DNA from: Microdochium bolleyi | Taxonomy: Eukaryota > Ascomycota > Sordariomycetes > Xylariales > Microdochiaceae | NCBI GenBank assembly: GCA_001566295.1 | Contig: KQ964247.1 | Coordinates: 2,976,001 to 3,040,000, forward strand | Length of the DNA stretch: 64,000 nt | Direction: 5' to 3' | Shown here: positions 36,401-47,430 of the stretch, piece by piece | How the letters are laid out: every line of letters starts with the position of its first letter | Position numbering within the stretch: position 1 is the stretch's first letter | Program-made: the position numbers and the translations under genes | Notes under the pieces: model-generated | What the model saw: the letters and a program-made list of their open reading frames with translations, nothing else | Database searches by the model: none | Told to the model about the DNA's origin: nothing

Positions 36401-37431
36401 GGCTAATGCTCTACTGCGCGCTCGTCTTGGAAGTGCTGATATGGCGTATCTGTAGTGGGATGGTCGAGAGCGCCGACGAGGTCACACGCAGATTGCAGAT
36501 ACTGAGAACGAGCAAGACACCCACGGAGTCCCACGAGGCACAAACCGCCCTTTTATTGTATAGACGATTGAGACACTACAGTAGGCCGTCAAGCACTCGG
36601 AATACTCGCAAGCTTAAACTGCAGGTTGGCACCTGGATCTGAGCCACGACTCCACCATCGCGTGCATGGCGCTTCAGCCGCACAGAGAGGCTGCAGAAGC
36701 GTCGCTCATAATTCGCCCGTGGGACAGGCTTGAGGCAGGCAGAGAGCACCAGCACAGCCCAGCTGAGCCCTCAGGCTCCTCCAGGCGCAGTCTCAGAGGC
36801 GTGCTTGGAGACCACCTATTACGACATACAGGTTGAGTCAAGCTTCGGGCCTCGCCGCGCGGTGGCCTTGGAACAATGCAACGTGCCAGACTGCATCCCG
36901 TGCCCAGATGCGTGGTGTGGAGGATCTGCCCCAGCTGAGAGCACGGAGATACGGATCCTGTAGATGGCTTGGATGATGGCCATGCAAACGTGGCGCATGC
37001 CGATAGAGCTACACAGAAGCCCGTGAGGTCGAGGTTGAAGATGGTCTTCTCCCGGAAGGACCAACCAGTCCCTGCCAGCTGCTGACATAATCCGTTTCTG
37101 TTCCTGCAGCACGGTCCGCCCACGCTAAGGCCCGATGCGGGCACGCTCGTCGCTGTCTGGCCAACCCCATCGTTTTGCGCCCGGCACCCCAACCTCCATC
37201 GCCAATTGCACCACTCTGGTGTACCAAGTACGACCGACAATCGAGTCCAGCAGTGCCCCGCGCACCGCATCACATCGCCATCCACACCTGGCCCATATCC
37301 AACTGCTAGACACTCATTCGCGCTTGTCCTTTCTCTTATTCTTCTGCAGGCCTTGATTTAAATGCGCGCATTTTGCCCACACATCATCACATTCGTTCAG
37401 CGCAAAGCACCACAGAGGGCACTCGGCAGCA
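36401..37431. promoter_or_regulatory. Divergent promoter region, MARVEL and BTB genes
   Basis: 1.0 kb between two start codons pointing away from each other. A TTTAAAT patch lies about 75 bp upstream of the BTB start. No gene was recognised. Confidence 0.5.
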
Positions 37432-38482
37432 ATGGCTGACAGCCTGAACATCGAGGGCGAGGACGTCGCCCTGTTAGGCCAGCCCGCCAGCTCGGGCGCA
37501 GACGTTGACATGGCCGAGGATGCAGACGGCCAGGATGCTGCCGGTGAGGCCGGCGAGACTGCCGACAGCAGCGAGCTCCCGTTCGCCGAGGGCGGCGAGG
37601 CCGGCAGCAGCGCGCCCCGTGTCACTTTCATGAGCTACCTCTCCAGTCCCATCATCACCCTCATTGTCGGCCAGGGCGACTTGGCCACCGTCCTGTCCGC
37701 ACACCAGGCGTTGCTCGTGCAGAGCCCCTGGTTCGCGCAGGCTTGCGAGCAGTTCTCCGAGGATGGAAGCGTGGGTTCTTGATCTAGTTGCCAATCTTGA
37801 AGTGGCCCCCTGATGCGGAGCCGGATACACGCCAGTATGCTGACACGATAGCATTCCTCTGTTACGCTGCAATAGCCTCGTCAGATCGTGCTTGACTCTG
37901 ACGACTCTGACGCCGTGGGCAGCTTCCTCGAGTACTTGTACACGGGAGAATACTTCCCTCGCAAGGTGGCTGGGACGCGCACGCTCGAGCAGGACCCGTC
38001 GCTGCCGGCAGTGGACGAGTCGGGCGAGCAGCTGCTACGCCACGCGCGCATCTACACGCTCGCTGAGAAGTTTGGGATCGAGAAGCTCAAGAGCCTGGCC
38101 ACGAGCAAGATCCACTGCGTCAATTCGACGGCCAAGGGCGAGATCACGTACGCCCGCTACGTGTACCAGTACACTACCAGGGACGACAGCATCGTCCGCG
38201 CGCCCATCGCCAACTTCTGGGCCACCCGCTCTCACACACTACGCTCCGAGGCCGAGAACGAGTTCCGCTCGCTGTGCTTGGAGTTCCCAGAGTTCGGTTA
38301 CGATGTGCTTAGTAAGTCCTTGCCTTTTCGACCACTGTGCCGAAGTGGACGGTGAAGAATCGCATGCCTAACTGCCTTCTATAGCGCGGGTGTTGGATGA
38401 GAAGCTCAAGAGGGAGAAGAACGAGAAGATGCACCCAGCGAGCAGCAGCGCCCGCAAGCGTGCGCGCCACAGCGGTGTCTGA
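37432..38482 (+). CDS. BTB/POZ domain protein
   Basis: Exons 37432-37770, 37885-38311 and 38385-38482 join in frame (GTGGGT and GTAAGT donors; CAG and TAG acceptors) into 287 residues. The first 60 residues are acidic and Gly/Ala-rich. The BTB fold spans roughly 62-160: SSPIITLIVGQG, then HQALLVQSPWFAQAC, then the exon-2 segment SDAVGSFLEYLYTGEY. An approximately 25-residue insertion separates this from the helical part (LLRHARIYTLAEKFGIEKLKS). A Lys/Arg-rich tail (KLKREKNEK, ARKRARHSGV) ends the protein and may be nuclear-localising. BTB proteins dimerise and often act as Cul3 adaptors. The first donor, GTGGGT, is unusual but restores the fold exactly. Confidence 0.88.
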
Positions 38483-40792
38483 GGAGACCAGCACTGAGCC
38501 ATCGCATCTTTTCCTTTGTTCTTGTAAGATGGTGCGTGGCGGAGTGGCTTGGCCACGGAACAGTACCGTGCGGTGTATGAGTAGGTCATCTGTGGCTGGT
38601 CGTCCAGCAGGAGTAAAATTATTCAAACGGGGCAGCGAGATGGCACAAAATCACCATCGGCGAGACGCCCGCCAGCATGGGCCATATGGAAGCGTGTCCC
38701 TGCTCTGTGCGGGGCCTGGGATATGATCTTTTGTAGCTTCATCTTGCTACTACAGACTCTGTGGACTGATCACATGGCAATGTTGGGAGACGGTGAAATA
38801 GGAGACGGTGGCTAGATGTCTCTTGTGAGGCGCAGCCAGCGGAGGTTGAAAAGGTTCGTGAGACCTACCTCTGTAGCCAGTTGCGATTGTGCACCACGTG
38901 TGGCTGGGAGACCACCCGACGTTCGGCATGTATCTCGGGACAACCCTGGTGTTACTCAATCTTTGCAATCTCAACTGTCGATAGATTGATGACCACATGT
39001 CGAGGACGTATTTCCTGATATAGTCAGGGGGAACGTCTTTAATTTGCCGCCGCGGTAGGGATTGCGGTGTTCGAGGCGAGGCACGGACCCTTGTTCTGGA
39101 AGACTCCGTCGGTTGTATTGTATTGCAAATTTCGCCTGGGTGCGGGTAAAGTGTCGAGGTATCTAGACTAGGCGGTGCTGTATATATCCCAGTGAGCGGA
39201 TCGATGCCGGGTGGAGAGAGTAAGGTTGACAGGGTCGCATTTCCCCAGTCGGTGGGAAGCGCCGCAATGTGCTGCAACGCACCCTGCATCCGCCACCGCT
39301 CGTTTGTCGCCATGGCATATTGCACATGCATGTGATGGACCATCGGGTAGTGCCGCCAAGGAGGAGGATGACGACGACGACACACATAGCCTACCTTAAG
39401 GTAACTGTGGTAGCTACCGGTACTTGTACACACGCAGGACACGCAAGTCGGACGTTACAGCATTCAATGCCCCTGAACTTGTGGGGGTCGGCGGCGGAGT
39501 GCGAGCCGGGATGGAAAGGAAACCGACAACAAGTTCGAGCAGCAATCATGCCATGCTGCCAAGGCCGGTGGTCGTCACCAGCTCCATGCGAGGTCAAACT
39601 TGGGACGGAAAACAAGGGTTATGCCGCTGTCTGTGTGACGAAGAGGTGGGCTCGGCCTCGGTGCGACGAGCAAACGGACGAGGGGGCCCAGTATCACGCG
39701 GACCAAGAGCCATGGGGTTGGCGGCAACGAGGCCCGATGAGCCTAGATGGGAGCTCGCCGGTCTGGGCTGCACGAGATATATTGTGGTGGCGGGCACTGA
39801 GGCTCCGTCCGAGTCGCCCCGGGCCTGGCTGCTGGGGCAGAGTTGCGGAAGAAGCAGCTGTGTCGAGAGGCGCTGGTGTTTGCATGACGTGTTTCGCAGC
39901 AGTGGGGAAGGTGTGGAAGACCTGAAACGGCGTGGCCTCGCAGCCGCTGGGCTGGGCCCAATGAGGAAACACGTCCATAGTGCCTGCACAGGGCCTGCGC
40001 AGAGGCTCTGCTTGGCTTGATGGGTGCCCTGCAGGGCTGCAGGCAGGGTTCACTCGGCAGCAACCGAGTCGTGGGCCACCCACTGTCACCCTCTGTCACC
40101 CTCTGACAGATTCTTGGCTGGCCGTGGCTGCTGGCCCCGTGAGACCTCTCGGCCAACCACCGCCTGTCATCCTCACGCCTGGGAAACACAGCGATGCCTC
40201 CGTAGGACTCTGCAGGCACGCCCGAGATGCCTCCCAGAGATGCGGTGCAGCACCTCATTGGCACTCGACACGACGCTCACGCTGCACGCCCGACGGCTGC
40301 TGTTTCACGCAGGCCCTGCCATGCCCACCAAACCGCCATCTCGGCCGCGTGCCCGCCTGCTTCGAGACTTCATCTATTCTCGACACGCGAGGCATGGGCA
40401 CCCCTGGCCCTGATCTCCACCACTCTGCGTCCACCGCGCCTGCCTCGCAGTCCACTTGCACCTGCACTTGGCCTTGGCTGACACGGAAGCAATCATGGCT
40501 TCGATAGCCTCATGTCTGCTGCCCTCGACCTGCTGTATAAAGACCGCTGCCCGCCCGCCCGCTACCGACTCATGATGGCCTCTCTCCTCACCCCTCCACG
40601 CTTCAACAGACCTGCGGTCATCCATTCACTCTCTCTCATCCATCCATTCGCATTCTCGAATTGGCAGTGCCATTCCTTCGCTTCCATCATACTCTCACTG
40701 TCCTGCCGTGTCTGCCCAGTCAGTTATACACAGCTTTTACCACACAGCTTCTTCACAGCTATTCCACCATCAACAACCCGATAACCGCAAAC
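38483..40792. promoter_or_regulatory. Upstream region of the AA9 gene
   Basis: 2.3 kb without a recognised gene. The left part is the BTB 3' flank. Two SYGGRG sequences, CTGGGG at 39832 and GTGGGG at 39902, match the CreA/Cre1 consensus and lie about 70 bp apart, some 0.9 kb before the AA9 start. The motif is short and expected by chance, so this is only a hint of carbon repression. The last 250 bp are CT-rich leader. Confidence 0.4.
40536..40541 (+). promoter_or_regulatory. Candidate TATA box of the AA9 gene
   Basis: A TATAAA hexamer lies 252 bp before the AA9 start codon, followed by a pyrimidine-rich stretch. This fits a core promoter with a leader of roughly 220 nt. Strongly inducible secreted-enzyme genes in fungi often have TATA boxes. 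Confidence 0.5.
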
Positions 40793-41812
40793 ATGCTTGT
40801 CCGTGCTTCTGTCCTCGCCGCCGCTGCCGGCCTCGTCAGCACCGTCTCTGGCCACGCCATGATCCGCGGCGTCTTTGTCAACGGCGCCGAGAAGCCTGAC
40901 GGCCAGAACGTCTACATCCGTTCGCCCCCCAACAACAGCCCCGTCAAGGCTCTCGACACCCCGGCTCTCAACTGCGGTGTCAACGGAGGCAAGGCCGCTC
41001 CCCAGTTCGTCAGCGCCGCCGCCGGTGACACCATCACCACCGAGTGGTTCCACAACACTCGCGGCGACGACATCATCGACGGCAGCCACAAGGGCCCCAT
41101 CATCACCTACATTGCCAAGTACACTACCGGCGATGGCAGCGGTCCCATCTGGTCCAAGATCGACGAGTCTGGCCTCTCCGCCGACGGCACCACCTGGGCT
41201 GTCGACACCCTGATCAAGAACAAGGGCAAGTACAACTTCAAGCTGCCCTCCGCCCTTGCCGCCGGCAAGTACCTCGTCCGCCAGGAGATCATTGCCCACC
41301 ACGAGTCCGACTCCCCGCCCACCGCCAACGGTCGTGGTGCCCAGTTCTACCCCAGCTGCATCCAGTTCGACGTCACCGGCACCGGCTCCGCTGTGCCCGA
41401 CCAGAACTTTGACTTCAACAAGGGCTACACTGCCGCTGATCCCGGCATCGTCTTCAACCTCTACGGTGGTGCCAAGACCTACGCCATCCCCGGCCCCAAG
41501 GTCTGGACTGCTGCTGCCGGCGGCAACGCCCCGGCCCCGGCTCCTACCACCGCGCCCACTGCTGCTCCTACCGTCGCCCCTACCGCCGTCCCGACCACCA
41601 TCCGCACCACCACTCGCCCTGCCCCTGTTCCCACCTCTGCTCCTGCTCCTGCTCCTCAGCCTACCCAGCCCGGCAACGGTAACGGCAGCGTTGGCACCGT
41701 TGCTATCTACCAGCAGTGCGGCGGCAAGAACTACCAAGGCGCCACTGCCTGTGCTCAGGGCACCATCTGCAAGAACTGGAACGAGTGGTACTTCCAGTGC
41801 ATCCCTAACTAA
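40793..41812 (+). CDS. Secreted AA9 lytic polysaccharide monooxygenase with CBM1
   Basis: A copper enzyme that oxidatively cleaves cellulose outside the cell. It is one exon of 339 residues. Residues 1-20 are a signal peptide ending VSG, which leaves His21 as the mature N-terminus, one arm of the copper histidine brace. The second arm is His99 in GSHKGPI, and axial Tyr186 with Gln184 sits in AQFYPSC. Two cysteines (Cys61, Cys188) should form the core disulfide. After the catalytic domain (to about 247) a Pro/Thr/Ala linker of some 50 residues, probably O-glycosylated, leads to a CBM1 at about 304-339 with four cysteines and aromatic residues Tyr, Trp and Tyr/Phe for cellulose binding. I placed the start at 40793 because it begins the signal peptide; an in-frame ATG at 40661 lies in the leader. 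Confidence 0.97.
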   Translation: MLVRASVLAAAAGLVSTVSGHAMIRGVFVNGAEKPDGQNVYIRSPPNNSPVKALDTPALNCGVNGGKAAPQFVSAAAGDTITTEWFHNTRGDDIIDGSHKGPIITYIAKYTTGDGSGPIWSKIDESGLSADGTTWAVDTLIKNKGKYNFKLPSALAAGKYLVRQEIIAHHESDSPPTANGRGAQFYPSCIQFDVTGTGSAVPDQNFDFNKGYTAADPGIVFNLYGGAKTYAIPGPKVWTAAAGGNAPAPAPTTAPTAAPTVAPTAVPTTIRTTTRPAPVPTSAPAPAPQPTQPGNGNGSVGTVAIYQQCGGKNYQGATACAQGTICKNWNEWYFQCIPN

Positions 41813-42195
41813 GCGAGGGATCTCTTGCAAAGATCCACGTGGCCATGAGAACGGCAGCATGTAGAGTGTTGCCGCAGCTCATGTGTCACTGTTGTGCGGG
41901 TGTGTGTATGCTCTAGTGTGGAGAGGAAAGCCAGTTGAAAGATCCAAAGTTCTTGATTTCGTGTACATATAGACAGATATACAGGGAACCTCAATCCTAT
42001 TCGTGATGTGGCAGTTGCTACTTCACCATCAATCCCAGTCTCGCTCTCCTGGCGTTGTGATATGATTCGGTTATGCATCGATTTCATACATGCGACGCTC
42101 TCCATACAGTGAGTGATAACAATGATAAGGGGGACAAGTAATGCTCTGGAGAAGATAGGAAGAAGAGGAAGAAGAAAACGCCACCCGAACTCGAC
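41813..42195. other. Convergent spacer
   Basis: 383 bp between the stops of the AA9 and redox-protein genes. A GAAGAAGAGGAAGAAG purine run lies near 42160. Only 3' flanks are expected here. Confidence 0.6.
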
Positions 42196-43009
42196 TCAAG
42201 GAAAGCCGTAGGACTTGACCTCCTCGGCCTTCGGCTTGGTCTTTATTTCGAATCCCAATGCCTCAACGGCCTTGTTCAAATCAGGCACATCGTCCGCAGA
42301 GGCGGCGACCTGCGCCCACTTGACCTCCCAGCCGGACCGTCCGTCCTCCTCGGGCTTGACCGCGAAGGCACCGCTCTTCTGCCACCGGTTCCCACTCTGT
42401 GTAGGCCTGTTCCAGATTCCCTCGTCTTTGCCTAGGCGGAAGACCTTGTACAGGCTGGCCGGGCTGAGGACGTGCCAGGTGTTGGACACGCCGAGGCCGT
42501 ACTGCGCGTAGAGATCCCGCTCCTCATCGATGACCACCTCGACGTCCCAGTTGCCGCCGACGGATACGACCCACGCCTCCGTGGCCTCTGGGGACGAGTG
42601 TGAGACGGCGACGAAGTGTATCTGGTTCTTGTATAGCTGGGACAGCGTGGTCATGGCCTTGAAGGACTTCTCTGCGACTGTGGTGCCGTCAGTCGTGAGG
42701 CGGACGAGGAGAGCCGGAGTGTGCGTGCGTGTATGTGTGTTTGTGTGCGTATAGAGGGTAATAAAGGATGCTTGCTCAGGCGTGCACATGTATCACCGCA
42801 AACTTACAAGGGCAGCCGCAATGTCTCAGGAACACAATGATGGTGGGTTTGTCCGTGGGCAGCTTGAGGCTGTGGTTCTCAGGCGCCGCATCGCCCGGCT
42901 TGGGAGCCTCGGCGACGTCCTTGGCGGCGGGCGTCTTCCACGACTCCAGCTCCTGCGCCATGTTGGACTGTGGCTGGTCCTGCTGCTGTTTGGAGGTGGT
43001 CTCCGCCAT
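42196..43009 (-). CDS. AhpC/TSA_2 (PRXL2-like) thioredoxin-fold protein
   Basis: Exons 43009-42808 and 42677-42196 (GTAAGT donor, CAG acceptor, phase 1) give 227 residues. A hydrophilic N-terminus precedes the thioredoxin-like fold. The strand PTIIVFLRHCGCPF carries a CxC in place of the usual CxxC at the active position, split by the intron. Later landmarks are IHFVAVSHSSPEATEAW and VVIDEERDLYAQYGLG, both typical of the AhpC-TSA_2 group that includes PRXL2C/AAED1. A redox role is inferred from the family; peroxidase activity is not assured. The start at 43009 has an excellent ACCATGG context. The intron contains a GT-rich run. The gene is divergent from DML1. Confidence 0.87.
42719..42750. 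repeat. GT-rich tract inside an intron
   Basis: An imperfect (GT)n tract with GTGC and GTAT interruptions, on the + strand. It lies inside the single intron of the redox-protein gene, so on the transcript it is an AC-rich stretch close to the acceptor. Confidence 0.7.
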
Positions 43010-43620
43010 GGTTGGTCTTTGCGTGTCGGCGACGGCCACTGGGATGTGTTCACGACCCTGGAACAGTGATGGACCGTGCAGGCTGACGTCAGAAGGCGAG
43101 GGTGGGTACCCTGAGGCCGGAGGGCTTGCACCTGTGATGTCCTGCAGGCTGCAAGTGTTTCGAGACTTTTCAGAGAGCTGTTGACGGAATGAAGAGAGAT
43201 GGGGAGATGGTGGAGAGATCGAGTTGCTTGCACCGGCCAGCGAGGAAAGGCCGCCGATATTGCAATGTCGGTACCGGCCGAGGTGACGACAGCAACACTG
43301 CTAGCGCCCTTGGAAGCCGAAGGGAAGGCGCGCGGGAAGGCGAGACGGCTCTAGGGTCTACGGGTGCTCTACATTGCTTAAAAGGCGGGTAATTCCAGCA
43401 ACGGGCTCGCCGGTCTTCCAGGTAGGCTCAGCGCAAGCATCACCACCTCCGCCTGTGATCCATCAACCACAGTGGAGGACCTGGAAACGGGGGGTAAGAG
43501 AGGAGTCCTGGTGCATCTTCAGCCAAGGTGGATTAACTCGCAAGCGGCTCTTGTACACAACCTCCGCTGTGCGCCTTAGATTTTCGTCACAGAGCCCGTC
43601 CAGCAACACAGCTATTCACG
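43010..43620. promoter_or_regulatory. Divergent promoter between redox-protein gene and DML1
   Basis: 611 bp between two start codons facing away from each other. It must contain both core promoters. No conserved element was recognised and no gene lies within it. Confidence 0.55.
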
Positions 43621-45479
43621 ATGCGTGAGGTGGTGACCCTGCAGTTTGGCCAGCAGAGCAACTACGTCGCAACCCACTTCTGGAACACCCAAGCATGTCT
43701 GCCAGATCCCAGTGACAGAGGGAAAATCCAGATTGCTAACAGCATGCCTAGGAGTCGTACTTCACATATGATGCAGCAGAGGAGTCCCCCGTCGACCATG
43801 ATGTTCACTTCCGGCCAGGCCTCGGCGCTGATGGTAGTGAGACGTTCATGCCTCGCACAGTCATCTACGACCTCAAGGGTGGTTTCGGCTCCATGAGGAA
43901 GATCAACGCACTCTATGACATGGACGACGACCCCGCAGGTAGCAGTCTCTGGTAGGTTGCCATATGTAGCAGCCCAGCTACAGCAAGCACAGTCCCGAAA
44001 TACTAAGACAGGTGATCGGCGGCAGGTCAGGGCAGCCCGTGATCCACAGGCAGGAGGCCATCGTCCCGAGCACATTCCAGCAGAGCCTTGATGCAGGGAC
44101 CACTGCGCCAGAGCTCACGACCTCGACTGTCAAGTACTGGTCAGACTTTAGCCGCGTCTTCTACCACCCCAAATCCATCGTGCAGCTCAACGAGTTCGAG
44201 CTCAACTCCACCATCATGCCGTTCGAAAAGTGGCAGACCGGGGAGGATCTTTTCGCCAACCTGGACAAGGAGCATGACATACTCGACCGGGATCTGCGCC
44301 CCTTTGCGGAGGAGTCTGATCAGATGCAGGGTCTCCAGATCATCACCGGGCTCGATGATGCCTGGGCCGGCTTCTCGGCCAAGTACATGGAACGACTCAG
44401 GGATGATTATGGCAAAATCCCAGTGTGGGTATGGGGTGTCCAGGAACCTGTTAAGGGACTCTCTAAAGTGAGCCAGACCAACGTGAATCAAGATCGGAAC
44501 CCCGTAGCTAACGAGAGCACAGGAAAAACGTCTGTTGAAAATGACCAACAAGGCGAGGGCTCTAGCGGAGTTTAATTCTCAAGCTTCGCTCGTGGTGCCT
44601 CTCGCTCTGCCGCAGACCGGCTTGCCGCCATCATTAAGGATCAACTCGTCCTCGCCGTGGCATGTCGGTGCTCTCTTTGCCGCTGCTATAGAGAGCACCA
44701 CGCTATACACGCGCCTCAGAGCAACGGGGAGTGTCAACTCGACAACCTTCGGTACCATGACCGACCTTCTCAATGTCCATGGAAAGCAAACGATAGCCAG
44801 CATGAGTATGGCGGTGCTTGCGCCTCGGACACAGCCCGAAGACAGCAACAAAAAGGTGGAAGTCGCCCTCAACGGTCGAGGCGAGGCTATGAGTAGCGAT
44901 TATCACAACGAAGACTTTGATGGAGTTTCAGAGTCGGGCTCGCAAGCTGGCGCGGTATCTCTGGACATTGACTTGTCTTCTCCAGAAGAACTTGACCTCG
45001 ACCCGACAAGGCGACGAGGCCAGAGACGAGGACATCTTTTCAGTCAGATCATCACTGAACGAAGCCCAGAAGATGGGTCAGGTGGCTCCGAACCAAGAAA
45101 TGGGCCGCAAGGCGCGTACGTGCGGCGTTACAGACAGAAAGTGCACCGGTAAGCCTGCCATCTCATGAAAACTCTAACGATCCGGGGGTCACGAAACTGA
45201 ACCAAATGCAGCCTGAACTCAAACACTCTGTTCCCGATATTGGATAGCTTCCCAGCTATCTTACGTGATCAAGCCGGCGGTGCGATCAGAAATGCTGCCG
45301 CTCTCAAGACATCCCTATCCACAGATACGAGCGTGATGAACAAGGTCAAGGGCTTGAGGAGTGCTGTCATTCGGTACATTGGCGTTGACGAGCGTGAGAT
45401 CATCGGCAACGAACTGGCCGAGATTGCTGAAGGGTATAAGGAAGGGTGGTCGAGTGGCAGCGATGACGACGATGACTAG
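43621..45479 (+). CDS. DML1: DML1/Misato family protein
   Basis: A tubulin/FtsZ-like protein required for mitochondrial DNA inheritance and morphology. Exons 43621-43692, 43752-43951, 44026-44467, 44523-45148 and 45212-45479 give 535 residues, near the usual 480-550. It starts MREVVTLQFGQQSNYVATHF, the family's tubulin-like N-terminus, and continues across the first junction as FWNTQESYFTYD. The phrase YDLKGGFGSMRKINALY and the junction SLW/SGQPVIHRQ are further landmarks. The protein ends in a run of aspartates. Intron 1 begins with GC instead of GT (CAA/GCATGT) and ends with CCTAG, with a CTAAC branch site 12 nt upstream. The other introns have GTAGGT, GTGAGC and GTAAGC donors. The C-terminal third holds a variable acidic linker (about 380-440). 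Confidence 0.93.
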
Positions 45480-46265
45480 ATGTGCACCGGAAAGCGGCCA
45501 TTAAGGGATCGCGCACAAAAAAACACTGCATTTTACATGACTATATCTGGACAGTGCTCACAAGAAGGAAGCATCAGCCCGCAGCATGAGGGGAGCAGGT
45601 GGGCCGCGATCATGTGCTGATAATGCGAGATGGGTCCAGTCCGCATCGCCACAGCCATGGGCGACGTGCGGCAGAACAACTTTCAGCTTTAAGCCTTGCC
45701 TCGGTGTCCTGGTAGACGGCAGCTGTCATATCCCGGCGCGGAGGTTCGGGTCACGGCTGCAAGATGCACCCCCAATGTGGCTCGAATGCTCGTCATCGGC
45801 AAGGTGTAGGCTCACTCAGTCTTCAACGGCTGCCATGCATGTCTTGTCCGCCGGCAAGGCTCACGATCATCTCAAGCCTGCCCCACGGTACCGTGCATAT
45901 TGGGTGTGGCACTCCCAAGCTCAGCTGCTCACTACATGACTATGCATTCGTGACGACATTCCAGTAAACTCAGACTCCGTCCCCTCTGTTTGTACCATCA
46001 CTTTCTTGTCTTCCCAGTGATTCAGGTCAGCATGTCCCCAATATACTGCTCCGCCATGCGTCCGCACCAGGTGGCTGGAGCGACACATGCCTTGGTTGGC
46101 TTGGTTCGTTCCGCCATTGTGGCCACTCGTGCGATTGACTCGGTATTTACCATGGGCAATCCGATCCCGGGTCTCCGGCGTGCTTCCTTTCGCAGAGGGT
46201 TTGCGAAGGCATGGGCAGTGTTCATGGATAAATCACTTCTAACAAGTGGCTTTTTGAAATGCAGA
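45480..46265. other. Spacer between DML1 and the aminopeptidase relic
   Basis: 0.8 kb with no recognisable gene. Its right end may include the eroded 5' exon and signal-peptide region of the relic, because the relic's first readable segment begins straight after an intron-like TGCAG. Confidence 0.45.
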
Positions 46266-47430
46266 CAAGACCACAGCATGCTATCACTTTGGACGACCTA
46301 CTTGCCAAGGCTCAGCACTTGCAAGATATAACCTATGCCACCAAAGAGCGTAACTGACACTATCTGTTACCTGGTTTCTCCGCCAGCCTTGATCTCTTCC
46401 AACGACGTGGCCACCATTAGAAGGATCACATACAGGGCCCAGGGCTACGATAGTGACAACGGCGTCCCCACAGGGTCGCGTGGACAGGAGGCCGACCATC
46501 ACGGTGCCACTGGCACGATCGCGGTGGTATCGCGAGGTACTTGCAGCTTCGCCGTCAAGTCCAGGCTTGCCGCCGCTCCCGGGGCTGTGGCTGTCATGAT
46601 CATCGAGAACGAAGGGGGACATCGCACCAGGACCTGGCTTTATAAACCCTTCTGAGGGCACATTACTGATAGGCTCTATCCTGTATACACACGGACAGGC
46701 AGTACTCGCTCTGCTCCGGTCCAGCTTGGATGTCACGGCCGATCTGACCATGTTCACTGCCGAGTTGAGCAGCGAACAGCTGATCGCTGCGACCAAGTGT
46801 GGCGACTAGAACAACATCCTCATGCTCGGCGACCATGCCGGCAGCGTGAAAGCAGGCCCTGGTATCAACGAGAACGGTAGCAGTGCAGTCGCTTTCTTGG
46901 AGATCGCGCAACAGCTGACCAGGTTCGAGCCCGCCAACACTGTCTGCTTCGCGTAGTAGAGCAGCGAGGATGACGGCCTCTGGGACTTCTACTTCTATAC
47001 CGACACCCTGTCGGCCGAAGAGGCAGCCAGGATTCGTTTGTACCTCCACATCGACATGATGGCGAGCCCCAACGACTTCGCGGGCGATCACGAAGGCGAC
47101 GACAGTGCGTCCAATCTCCCCAGGCCCCACGACTCTGCCGAGGCCAAGGGGGTACTTGGGGATTGTTTCACATCTCAGAAACTGCCACCCCAGCCCAACC
47201 CGTTCAACCGCCGCAGTGGCTACGCGGGCTTCCTCGACATCGACGGGTGGGCTCTTTAGCGGCGCCGAGGGCAGAAAGACGGAGGTGGAGGCCGCGCTGT
47301 ATGGCGGCGTCGCGGGGGCCGCTTACGGTGTCAACTACCACAAGGCAGGGGACGACGTGGCCAACCTCAGTCGTGAGTGCTTCATCCAGATGAGCCACAC
47401 TATTGCGCACTCGGTCGCCACGTACGGGTC
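46266..47430 (+). pseudogene. Relic of an M28-family aminopeptidase (APE3-like)
   Basis: Translation in shifting frames recovers a zinc aminopeptidase of the vacuolar/secreted type. ITLDDLLAKAQHLQDI (from about 46273) is the N-terminal part. TGTIAVVSRGTCSFAVKS belongs to the PA domain. GSVKAGPGINENGSSAVAFL and IRLYLHIDMMASPND are from the peptidase domain, and NYHKAGDDVANL is C-terminal. The gene is broken. TAG codons occur at 46807-46809 and in tandem at 46954-46959, where the family has Gln and Trp-Trp. The H-x-D zinc motif reads DHAGS, losing the Asp. The catalytic Glu pair reads ED. A frameshift near 47247 separates the last block. A stop after the PA domain near 46652 also interrupts it. 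All three TAGs fit CpA-to-TpA change. Confidence 0.85.

Noticed and set aside
40724..41860. 378-codon open frame covering the whole AA9 gene on the minus strand
   Set aside because: Its Gly/Val/Asp/Ala-rich composition is the complement of C-ending codons in AA9; it is a shadow of the real gene.
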